Source of the DNA: Planctomycetaceae bacterium
GTDB lineage: Bacteria; Planctomycetota; Planctomycetia; Pirellulales; Pirellulaceae
Direction of reading: 5' to 3'
Assembly: GCA_007121535.1 (NCBI GenBank)
Contig: SKKK01000462.1
Span: 1 to 32,038 of the forward strand
DNA: 32,038 nt
Shown here: positions 24,901-32,038 of the stretch, one piece after another
How positions within the stretch are numbered: position 1 is the stretch's first letter
Layout: every line of letters begins with the position of its first letter
Program-made: the position numbers and the translations under genes
Notes under the pieces: model-generated
Databases searched by the model: none
Seen by the model: only the letters and a program-made list of their open reading frames with translations
What the model was told of the DNA's origin: nothing

Positions 24901-25566
24901 TCAGGCGAACCGGCACAGGTGCTGCGGCCAAAATATCGCTTGTGATTCCGCCAAATTACGATCCGACGGTATTAAAGGCGCTAACCAGAAATCTCGCAAG
25001 ATCTGTTTGCCGGTGGGATTCTGCCGCTTGGCCCGCCGTTGGCGTTTCCGATCAGCTACCGACGTTTCCCACAGATGCTCGCCAGCCTGTTCCGACGTGA
25101 CGCTCACCAAATCAAAGGCTGCCGATGCAATCTGCTCGCCTTGCTCGGCCTTGATTCGGTCATAGGCCGACGTGTACACTGCCCCATCAGGTGAATCGGC
25201 CAACGCGGCTCGAACCGGATTCAGGTCGACATGCATGGAATAAGCCAATAAACCCGCCTCATCGACGATCCGCTGAGCCCAAAATCGCCCCCCCCAAAAG
25301 CGGCCGGTGCAGCCATCTTGCTTGTTTGCCAGGCGGGCGATCGGTTCACTTTGCGCCTGCATAAACCACGAGATGTTCGAAATCCACTCGCCGCAGTACG
25401 AATGATCGAATCCAGTTCGATCATCGCGTCCCGCCACGACTGCCGTGCGCACACAGCGTTGAACCGTGTGAATAATGAAGGCCTCGCCTGCGTCCCCTTG
25501 ACTTTCGGTGCCCTCCCGTTTATTTGTGACCTTGTTGGGAAGAATCCAATCTCGTATTCCTGACAT
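24901..25566 (-). pseudogene. REP-associated (Y1/RAYT-type) transposase, internally deleted
   Basis: 221 residues. The N-terminal block IIHTVQRCVRTAVVAGRDDRTG and the later block SWFMQAQSEPIARLANKQDGCTGRFWGGRFWAQ...LLAYSMHVDLNPVRAAL match planctomycete Y1-type transposase-like proteins of about 330 residues. In those proteins the two blocks are separated by roughly 80 residues that include the HUH metal-binding motif (as in SNHLHVVL). Here the first block runs straight into the second (CGEWI-SNISWFMQ), so the HUH histidines are gone. The C-terminal region also diverges. It is therefore probably inactive as a nuclease. Its position among several palindromes fits a REP/RAYT association. The frame itself is intact. 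Confidence 0.78.
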
Positions 25567-25640
25567 GGGCAGGTCTCCGGCTTACGTCCGAACAGATGTG
25601 CGATTACCATGCATCGCGAATTTCCTGAAAGGCCATGAAC

Positions 25641-27653
25641 ATGCGCCCCTTCATCTGTGCTATCGGTCTTGCGGCCCTGGTTGGCTGCTTTGTCTTGAAG
25701 CTGCCTTCGGTCGCGGCAGATGTGGCCCCGGAGGGCGAACTCGTGTTGGTGGAAAAAGGCGTAAGCCGGGCGCCGATCATCGTGGCCGAAGGTGCGTCGA
25801 CGGAAACCGTGCGGGCGGCGGAGGAACTAGCCGATTACATTCAGAAGACGAGCGGCGCGCGTCCTGACATGATCAAGGGCAACCCGGACCCTGTACCGGA
25901 CCGAGCGATTTGGGTCGGAATCCAGCCAAAACTGAGCGCACTGTTTCCGGAGGTTCGTTTCACGTTCGAGAAGCCGGAGGAGATTCTGATCGTAGCCGAT
26001 GAGAACCATCTGGCGATTGCCGGTCGGGATCGGATGACCGACGGCGTCCAAACGGAATACGGCACCGCGAATGCCGTCTACACCTTCCTGCAGGATTATC
26101 TTCACGTACGCTGGCTTTGGCCCGGCGAGGTGGGTGAAGACGTCCTCCGGCAGGAGACGATCGCCTTGGCGCCGTTCGAGCACCGTTACAGCCCGCCGTT
26201 CCGCCAGCGCGGGACGGTCTTGCGGCGCTCGGCGCTGGATGAGCATCGCGGCGTCTCTCACGACTGGTCGCGGCTCCAGCGGCTCCAGCTCGATTCCTTT
26301 CATTCTCATGCAGGCGGCCATGCCTTCGTGGATTGGTGGGAGCGGTTTCATGAAGACCACCCGGATTACTTTGCACTGCAACCGGACGGCACGCGGAGCG
26401 CCTTCCCCGAACCCAGAACCGTGAAACTCTGCAAGTCAAACCCAGCCGTGTGGGACCAATGGCTCGCCGACGCCGTCGCGATGATCGAGAAAGGCGAACA
26501 TCGCTATCACGGGTCCGGTACACGTCGCGTCAACATGATTCCGGCCAGCCCGAATGATTCGCACAGCTCGGGCCAGTGTGTTTGCAACGACTGCCGCGCC
26601 TGGGACAACCCGGACGGAACCCCGTGGCGTTATCACTACGAGGGCCATGGCGTGGACTATGTGGCGATGACCGATCGTTACGTCACTTTCTGGAACCATC
26701 TGGCCGCGAAGCTGAAGGAGCGTTATCCCGAGGGCGATATCCTGGTGGGCGTGTCGGCCTACGGCCCGTCGATGCCGCCCCCGGTAGCGGCGAGATTGGC
26801 GGAGAATACGGTCCTGCGATACGTGGGGCATTTCCCCTTCACCACCGAATCGTCGCGCCAGGAGCAAAAGGCCCAGTGGGTGGAATGGGCGAAAACGGCC
26901 CCGTACATGTTCTACCGTCCGAATCTCTGGTATTGGGGCGGCGGCCTGTGGGGATGGCCCGAGGTGGCGATGACCAAGACGGCGGAAGATTTCCGATTCC
27001 TGGCGGAAAACCGTTGCATTGGTCTGGCGGTCGACACCGCGTGGGAGCATTGGGCCACGCAAGGCCCGCAGTATTACCTGATGGCCCAGTTGGCGTGGAA
27101 CCCGTACCAGGATCACCGGGAGATTCTGGACGACTACTACCGACGCGGATTCGGCAAGGCCGCCGACGACATCGCGGAGTACTGGACGATGATGGAAGAG
27201 GCACGCGACGCCTTGATGGCGTGCCCCGATTTGCGTCCTGCATCGCGTTTCCGCCTGACCGTGATCGCGGCCGCCGAGCACGTCTATACGCCGGAGTTCC
27301 TTCAGCGCGCGGACAACCGGTTGCGGCAAGCAGCGGCCAAAGTTGCCGCCGAATCCGATGTCTATTCCCAGCGGGTTGCCTTCGTCCGCTCCGGTTTCGA
27401 CGTCTTCCGATTGATGATCGAGAGCATCCCCCCGATGAAACGCGTGCGCGAAAGCGCGGGCAAGGACACAAAAGCAGTCCGGCAGGCGTTGGCCAATTGG
27501 GAAACGATGGAAGCCACCGCTCGGCAAGCCGGACCGCACACCTTCAACTTCTCATTCATCCTTGCCCGGATGCGCGGCGGTTACATGGGAGGCGTCGAGG
27601 ACCATCTCGGTCCGCCATCGGAAAAGTTCCAGGAGGCAGCCGGACTCCGTTAA
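25641..27653 (+). CDS. Secreted DUF4838 protein (glycoside-hydrolase-like)
   Basis: About 670 residues. Two ATGs at 25635 and 25641 are in frame; the second has AAAGG at a better spacing of 8 bases. A signal peptide is present (CAIGLAALVGCFVLKLPSVAA). Residues 40-165 (APIIVAEGASTETVRAAEELADYIQKTSG and later AVYTFLQDYLHVRWLWPGE) match the alpha-glucuronidase-type N-terminal domain that precedes DUF4838. The central domain has IPASPNDSHSSGQCVCNDCRAWDNPDGT, with its CxCxxC motif, and GVSAYGP, both typical of DUF4838. The family is predicted to act on polysaccharides outside the cytoplasm, but the reaction is not known. It stands alone, followed by a perfect palindrome. Confidence 0.88.
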   Translation: MRPFICAIGLAALVGCFVLKLPSVAADVAPEGELVLVEKGVSRAPIIVAEGASTETVRAAEELADYIQKTSGARPDMIKGNPDPVPDRAIWVGIQPKLSALFPEVRFTFEKPEEILIVADENHLAIAGRDRMTDGVQTEYGTANAVYTFLQDYLHVRWLWPGEVGEDVLRQETIALAPFEHRYSPPFRQRGTVLRRSALDEHRGVSHDWSRLQRLQLDSFHSHAGGHAFVDWWERFHEDHPDYFALQPDGTRSAFPEPRTVKLCKSNPAVWDQWLADAVAMIEKGEHRYHGSGTRRVNMIPASPNDSHSSGQCVCNDCRAWDNPDGTPWRYHYEGHGVDYVAMTDRYVTFWNHLAAKLKERYPEGDILVGVSAYGPSMPPPVAARLAENTVLRYVGHFPFTTESSRQEQKAQWVEWAKTAPYMFYRPNLWYWGGGLWGWPEVAMTKTAEDFRFLAENRCIGLAVDTAWEHWATQGPQYYLMAQLAWNPYQDHREILDDYYRRGFGKAADDIAEYWTMMEEARDALMACPDLRPASRFRLTVIAAAEHVYTPEFLQRADNRLRQAAAKVAAESDVYSQRVAFVRSGFDVFRLMIESIPPMKRVRESAGKDTKAVRQALANWETMEATARQAGPHTFNFSFILARMRGGYMGGVEDHLGPPSEKFQEAAGLR

Positions 27654-27666
27654 TCGCTCAGTTCGC

Positions 27667-27720
27667 TAAGAAAAGGGGATAAGTCCAATTTTCGATAATT
27701 GGACTTATCCCCTTTTCTTA
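27667..27720. repeat. Perfect 24-bp-arm palindrome (GGGGATAAGTCCAATT type)
   Basis: TAAGAAAAGGGGATAAGTCC plus AATT at 27667-27690 is exactly inverted at 27697-27720, with a 6-base loop TTCGAT. A-rich and T-rich ends make it a possible bidirectional terminator. A related palindrome at 28975-29012 lies on the other side of the nucleoside hydrolase gene. Confidence 0.92.
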
Positions 27721-27742
27721 GCTGTATTCAAGGAGACGAGTG

Positions 27743-28927
27743 ATGAGGCTGCAATTGAAAAGAGAACTTGCCGGCAAAGTATTGGTGGTCCATGTCAGCG
27801 ACAGGCTGACTGAAGTGGACCCCAGAAACTGGACCACGGAGAACTACGAACTGAATCTGAGTGGAATGATTGCGGCGGTCGCGATCCTAGTGGGCCTTGC
27901 GCTGCCCACGCAGGCACAGGATCGGGTCAACGTGATTCTTGACACGGACATGGCCTCGGACGTAGATGATGCGGGCGCGCTTGTGACCCTGCTAAACCTG
28001 GAGGATCTGGGAGAGGCAAATATCCTAGCCGTGGGGGTAAGTATGCCCCATAATTGGTCCGCGCTTTGCGTGGATGCCATCACCACATACTATGGGCGAC
28101 CGGATATTCCGATTGGAACTGTAAAGGATTCCGTCCTAGACCACGGTAGCCGTTATGCCGAAGGGATCGCTACTGAATTCCCCCGGTCTCGGGGCTGGAA
28201 TTCCATCGATGACGTGCCGGAGGTGATCGGGGTCTACCGGGAAGTGCTGGCTCAGCAACCGGATAATCGCGTGACATTTGTCACCATCGGCCCCCTGACG
28301 AACGCAGCCGAATTGTTGAAAAGCGGTCCCTGCCAACACATTAATCTAAATGGACGTGATCTTGTAGCACAGAAAGTGATCCGCTGGGTGGGCATGGGCG
28401 GGAACCATCGTGAATTCAACATGACTGGTGATGCGCCGGCATCCAAGTATGCACTGGATTCGCCGAACAAATGGCCAACCCCTGTGCTGATGAGCGGACA
28501 TGGAATTGGGACAAATATCAGGACGGGAGAAAGGCTAAAGGATCTCCCTGAGGACAACGTCCTACGAAGGGCATGGAGCCTCTACAAAGGTGGTGCTGGG
28601 AATGATTGGACGCATCCCAACTACGACCAAGCGGCCGTCCATTACGCGGTGCGCGGTTTCGACGGGGGGCCCGCGGAGAACTATTATGAGCTGATTGGTC
28701 CGGGCTGGTTCAGAATCGACGACAGCGAGGACGATTCTCGTCACGGATACGTCGGATACACTGGGTTTCGTTTAGATCCCAATGGTTTGCATAGAATGAA
28801 AAATCAAAATCCGGATACGTTTAACCAAGACATGATCGCCTCGGAGCTTTACGAGCTGATGAAACGTAATCCGTACGGCAAAGAACCGGGAGATCCCCGT
28901 GGTCCGCTAGCGGCCCCTCCGGACTAA
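27743..28927 (+). CDS. Exported nucleoside hydrolase with chimeric N-terminus
   Basis: 394 residues from the ATG at 27743, which has AAGGAGACG 5 bases upstream. Residues 1-27 (LKRELAGKVLVVHVSDRLTEVD) look like the start of a STAS/SpoIIAA-like protein. From residue 42 an internal methionine (27866) opens a signal-like segment MIAAVAILVGLALPTQAQ. The hydrolase follows: ILDTDMASDVDDAGAL is the calcium-binding DTDxxxDxDDA motif, TIGPLTNAAELL is conserved, and NYDQAAVHYAVRG supplies the distal aspartate. The family splits ribonucleosides to base and ribose. The real start may be 27866, leaving the upstream part as a relic. The gene uses more A/T-ending codons than its neighbours, and palindromes bracket it. 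Confidence 0.85.
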   Translation: MRLQLKRELAGKVLVVHVSDRLTEVDPRNWTTENYELNLSGMIAAVAILVGLALPTQAQDRVNVILDTDMASDVDDAGALVTLLNLEDLGEANILAVGVSMPHNWSALCVDAITTYYGRPDIPIGTVKDSVLDHGSRYAEGIATEFPRSRGWNSIDDVPEVIGVYREVLAQQPDNRVTFVTIGPLTNAAELLKSGPCQHINLNGRDLVAQKVIRWVGMGGNHREFNMTGDAPASKYALDSPNKWPTPVLMSGHGIGTNIRTGERLKDLPEDNVLRRAWSLYKGGAGNDWTHPNYDQAAVHYAVRGFDGGPAENYYELIGPGWFRIDDSEDDSRHGYVGYTGFRLDPNGLHRMKNQNPDTFNQDMIASELYELMKRNPYGKEPGDPRGPLAAPPD

Positions 28928-28974
28928 TCGCGACGGTGATTTCACCGAGGGCGAAAACGGGGCGGGGCGGAAAT

Positions 28975-29012
28975 GGGGAAAAGTCCACTTATCAAGAATT
29001 GGACTTATCCCC
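28975..29012. repeat. Imperfect palindrome related to 27667-27720
   Basis: GGGGAAAAGTCCA at 28975-28987 faces TGGACTTATCCCC at 29000-29012, with one mismatch. The right half, AATTGGACTTATCCCCTTTT, is identical to the right arm at 27697-27720. It lies 47 bases after the nucleoside hydrolase stop. Confidence 0.88.
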
Positions 29013-29535
29013 TTTTTCGGCACCGAGAGCGATTTGCCGAGTTCGTGCCCGTCGAGTTCAGCGACAAAGATCTGGAAACCCGTGCATTTGGTCCAGGCCT
29101 GATCGGGATCCTGCGACTAGCTTTGGACCGATCGCTGGAAGGTTACTTCGACCGGAAGCCGATCTGGGCTTTCTCGACCCACTACTCGGACGGCCAGCCG
29201 ATGGTAACGGGGACAGTCATCGTCGTCCCTCCCTCGGACACAACGCTCGAATCGATTGTCAACGACTGGTCGTTCCGGCCCGGTGGTGATGGGCCGCTTG
29301 TCATCGACCTTCCCGCGCTATCGACACGCGAACGACTAACGCTTAACGGTCCGGCAATGGGCCGCCAAGTGTCGCACGGGCCGGGACCCTGTGTCAACAC
29401 GCCACACTCACGCTGCAAGGCGCGCCGGACCTCGACCGTATGGCTGCCTGCGAAGTCAGCGGGTTGCATCGAGCGCATTTTCGCGTAACTTGGAACGTAA
29501 ACGGTAAGCAGCGTTACCACGGTTCGAGTTCATGA
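29013..29535 (+). pseudogene. Unidentified gene remnant with truncated start and frameshift
   Basis: The open frame that begins inside the palindrome at 28973 reads coherent protein from about residue 15 (RFAEFVPVEFSDKDLETRAFG, GILRLALDRSLEGYFDRKP, HYSDGQPMVTGTVIVVPP) to about 29350. There it turns to proline- and cysteine-rich sequence. A second frame, open from 29347 to the TGA at 29533, continues with protein-like sequence (HATLTLQGAPDLDRMAACEV, LHRAHFRVTWNVNGKQRYHG). A frameshift between about 29347 and 29392 explains both. The 5' end seems replaced by the palindrome. I do not recognise the family. Confidence 0.55.
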
Positions 29536-29560
29536 TTACTACCTTACTGCGGAGCCCCCT

Positions 29561-31954
29561 GTGAAAGTTCTTTTTGGCCGAACGCACGTCTGCATCCTGC
29601 TGACCCTGGCGATCGTCGCCACTTGGCCGGGAACCCCTCGCGCCGGCCAGATCGCTGCGCCGGACCAGGTAACCACGAAGGGGCTGAAGTATTCGACGAC
29701 GTGGTACGGCGCTTCGTGGCCCGGCGGGCCGAAGTGGGTGCAAAGCCATATCAGCCATCTTCACGTGCTGCCCGACGGACGCATTCTCACGGCCAGCCCG
29801 TGGGACGAGGCTCACCGCGAGCAGTCGCTGTATTCCTCCGACGGCGAACTGCTGGGCGGCTACAACACGACGCAGTGCCGCGTGGTGGGCGGCGACGCGC
29901 GGTACGTGTACGCTCCGTTCCGCGTCCGGGAAGACGACCGTGTACGTTTGGGCGTCGAACGGTTTCACGTCGAGCGGTTCGTCGACCGCCAACGGGCGCA
30001 CGGCGGCATTCCCTACAACGAGCGTTGGGCCGAGCCGGCGCCGTTCGAAGGCGGCGAAGGCCCGAACGGCAACCGGCTGGTGCTGGTCGACGATGTCGGG
30101 CCGGCCGTCCTGCACGCCGACGACGACGGTTGGCGGCCGGGCCAGCAGTTGCGCGGTATCGCCAGCGACGGCCGGACGCTGGTGGTTGCCGAGGACATTT
30201 CGCACCGCGTCCACGTGATCGACGTCCAAACGATGCGCCTGCGGCACTCGTTTCCCGTGAAATATCCCGGCCCCGTCGCGATGGACGCTGCTGAGTGTCT
30301 GTGGATCATCGTCCGGCCCGAGCGATCGGAGGGTGCTACCGAGAACGCGCAGGAATTGGGCGAGTACCGCATTGCGCAGTTCTCGCTGGACGGCGAGCCG
30401 ACCGGGCGCGAGGTGCGCGACGTGCTTGTGCCCAGCGACTTGGCCGTCGGCGGCCCAAACCGCTACCTGTACGTCGCCGACGTCGACCCCAGCAGGCTGA
30501 ACGTGCAGATTTTCGACCCTTCGGGCGACGCGCCGCGCCGCGTGGGCGAACTGGGCGAAGCGCGCGGCGTGTATGCGGGGCCGGTGCCGGGGCGCATGGG
30601 CAGCCACCGGTTCGACGTGCTGTCGGGCGTGGGGGTGGATGACGAGGGCCACGTTGTCGTTGCGACGCGCAGCCGGGCCGGCAGCTTCCTCCGCCGCTTC
30701 TCGCCCGACGGCAAGACAATGCACTGGCAGCGTTACACGGCTCAGTTCATGAACGCCACCACGTTCGACCCGGCCTACGACGGCACGGTCGTCTTCGGCA
30801 GCCACGGCGGGTACAATCGCTTCGTGCTGCACTACGATCGAGAAGACCGGCTCGACACGTGGGTGGCCGTCACGAGCGACCCGTTTCGCTTTCCGCACGA
30901 CCATCGGGGCTACCGCGGCGACGCGGTGCGCATGCCCAACGGCAAGCTGTATATGGTGACCGACCGGCATTCGCACGGCACGCTTGTCTTGCGGCCCGAG
31001 GCGCAGAGCGAGGTCTTCGTCCCCTCGGTGTTTCTGAGCGCCGGGCACGGCTCCAGCGGCGACTATCCGCCCAACCGGCCTCGCGACCCCGACAGCCCGC
31101 ACAACTGGGCCCGCATCATGTGGCGCGACCTAAACGGCGACGGGCAGATGAGCGAGGACGAGTTTGTCCTTGTCGATGCCCACCAGAACATGACCTACTA
31201 CTTCATCGACAACCGGGGCGATCTGTGGGAGTACCGCGGCAGCTTCAAGGCGCGGCGGGCGCCGGAAGGCCAGCCGTCGAGCGGGTTCGTCCGGTTCAAA
31301 CTCCAGGGCTTCGATGAACACGCCAATCCGATCTGGGATTTCAACTACGCCAACTCGACCGTCTTCGCGCGGCCGGCGCCGTTCGCCGATCGCGATCGGC
31401 ACGAGGGCGCCCCGGTCGTCCAGCGGTTTTACTACGACGCCAAGCTGGACCGCATGTTCATCACCGGCTACCCGGACGACTACGACGGCCCGCGCGGCGC
31501 CGCCGGAGCGGCGCTGGCCCGCTACGACCACTTCACCGACCCGCAGCGCCGGGAACTGGTCAGCCTGATCGAGCTGCCCATCGATCCCGACCGGCGGTAT
31601 CATCACATCCAGTCGGTGGCGATGGCGGGCGACCTGGCGTTCGCCGGGCTGGGGCGTGCGGTCACCCAGCAGGCGTCGATCCTCGTGTACAACACGCGAA
31701 CCGGCGATTACCTGGGCGCGATGTTCCCGGGTCCCAAGCTATGGGGGGAAACAAGCTGGCTCGACATCGCCTGGGCCATCGACGCCTTCGCGCGCGAAAA
31801 CGGTGAGATCATCGTCACCGTCGAGAACAACTGGAAAAACCTGCAAACCGTCTATCGCATTCCGCCGCAGCGGCTGGTACCGAAAACGCCGCCGAGCGGT
31901 TGGAGTGAGAAGAAACCGACGCCGCTGGACGTGATCGACTCGGGGTTGAAGTAG
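29561..31954 (+). CDS. Secreted propeller-like protein with one EF-hand loop
   Basis: 797 residues from a GTG with GGAG 6 bases upstream. A signal peptide is clear (CILLTLAIVATWPGTPRAG). Much of the chain shows repeated short blocks typical of NHL/WD-type propellers, for example HLHVLPDGRILTASP, GIASDGRTLVVAED, GVGVDDEGHVVVATRS and AVRMPNGKLYMVTD. At 523-534, DLNGDGQMSEDE is an EF-hand/dockerin-like calcium loop (D523, N525, D527, E534). I do not recognise a catalytic motif. Codons are strongly C/G-ending, more so than in the two preceding genes. It may be an extracellular binding or structural protein, or a lyase-associated propeller. Confidence 0.75.
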   Translation: MKVLFGRTHVCILLTLAIVATWPGTPRAGQIAAPDQVTTKGLKYSTTWYGASWPGGPKWVQSHISHLHVLPDGRILTASPWDEAHREQSLYSSDGELLGGYNTTQCRVVGGDARYVYAPFRVREDDRVRLGVERFHVERFVDRQRAHGGIPYNERWAEPAPFEGGEGPNGNRLVLVDDVGPAVLHADDDGWRPGQQLRGIASDGRTLVVAEDISHRVHVIDVQTMRLRHSFPVKYPGPVAMDAAECLWIIVRPERSEGATENAQELGEYRIAQFSLDGEPTGREVRDVLVPSDLAVGGPNRYLYVADVDPSRLNVQIFDPSGDAPRRVGELGEARGVYAGPVPGRMGSHRFDVLSGVGVDDEGHVVVATRSRAGSFLRRFSPDGKTMHWQRYTAQFMNATTFDPAYDGTVVFGSHGGYNRFVLHYDREDRLDTWVAVTSDPFRFPHDHRGYRGDAVRMPNGKLYMVTDRHSHGTLVLRPEAQSEVFVPSVFLSAGHGSSGDYPPNRPRDPDSPHNWARIMWRDLNGDGQMSEDEFVLVDAHQNMTYYFIDNRGDLWEYRGSFKARRAPEGQPSSGFVRFKLQGFDEHANPIWDFNYANSTVFARPAPFADRDRHEGAPVVQRFYYDAKLDRMFITGYPDDYDGPRGAAGAALARYDHFTDPQRRELVSLIELPIDPDRRYHHIQSVAMAGDLAFAGLGRAVTQQASILVYNTRTGDYLGAMFPGPKLWGETSWLDIAWAIDAFARENGEIIVTVENNWKNLQTVYRIPPQRLVPKTPPSGWSEKKPTPLDVIDSGLK

Positions 31955-32005
31955 ATAAGCACCCGGCTATTGCGTTGTCCAGGCAAAATCTTTGGAGCGC
32001 GATGA

Positions 32006-32032
32006 GTGAGCGGCACGGCGCTAGCCGCCGGT
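32006..32032 (+). repeat. Single copy of the GTGAGCGGCACGGC repeat family
   Basis: A full-length plus-strand copy lies 51 bases after the last stop codon, at the window edge. Further copies may follow outside the window. Confidence 0.9.
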
Positions 32033-32038
32033 GGGATC

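Noticed and set aside
29456-31102. 548-codon minus-strand frame opposite the propeller-like protein
   Set aside because: The plus-strand gene has a signal peptide, propeller blocks and an EF-hand loop; the antisense frame is open because of high GC and biased codons.

Overview
The window looks like a chromosomal segment of a planctomycete, most likely of the Pirellulales. The grounds are: a DUF1559 prepilin-like protein with the terminal H-x9-DG motif; a small protein with the planctomycete 'LEPR' extracellular-protein leader; several secreted or lipoprotein genes; GC-rich coding sequence; and many intergenic copies of a GTGAGCGGCACGGC... palindromic repeat. The assignment comes from family recognition, not from a database search.

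Layout. 1-6062: the tail of an unidentified gene, an intergenic stretch with an inverted repeat pair, a small LEPR-type exported protein, a hypothetical protein, a soluble hybrid sensor kinase (REC-PAS-HisKA-HATPase-REC) and a membrane sensor kinase (2 TM-GAF-PAS-HisKA-HATPase). 6312-9263: a short SecA homologue that ends early in the scaffold helix, followed 3 bp later by an RluA-type pseudouridine synthase. 9500-10157: a VapBC-like toxin-antitoxin pair. 10300-12738 (minus strand): exbB, exbD and an exported HEAT-repeat protein, with a 102-bp MITE-like element between exbD and the HEAT gene. 13176-18198 (plus strand): a five-gene catabolic cluster (SDR, class II aldolase, D-2-hydroxyacid dehydrogenase, GldA-like dehydrogenase, DHDPS/NAL-type lyase), with six tandem copies of the 27-bp repeat inside it. 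18349-21964: an exported Dcp-type M3 peptidase, convergent with a tryptophanase/tyrosine phenol-lyase homologue. 22727-24507: a DUF1559 protein and a lipoprotein.

24508-32038 is a mosaic accessory stretch. It holds REP-like palindromes, an internally deleted REP-associated (Y1/RAYT-type) transposase, a secreted DUF4838 protein, and an exported nucleoside hydrolase whose N-terminus looks like a fragment of a STAS/SpoIIAA-like gene and which is bracketed by two related palindromes. A frameshifted gene remnant and a large secreted propeller-like protein with one EF-hand loop follow.

The best candidates for undescribed biology are the 13.2-18.2 kb dehydrogenase/aldolase cluster, which has no kinase and an altered aldolase phosphate site; the short SecA lacking the two-helix finger; and the large set of palindromic repeats, some of which appear to have reshaped gene ends. 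No tRNA, rRNA or CRISPR array was seen.
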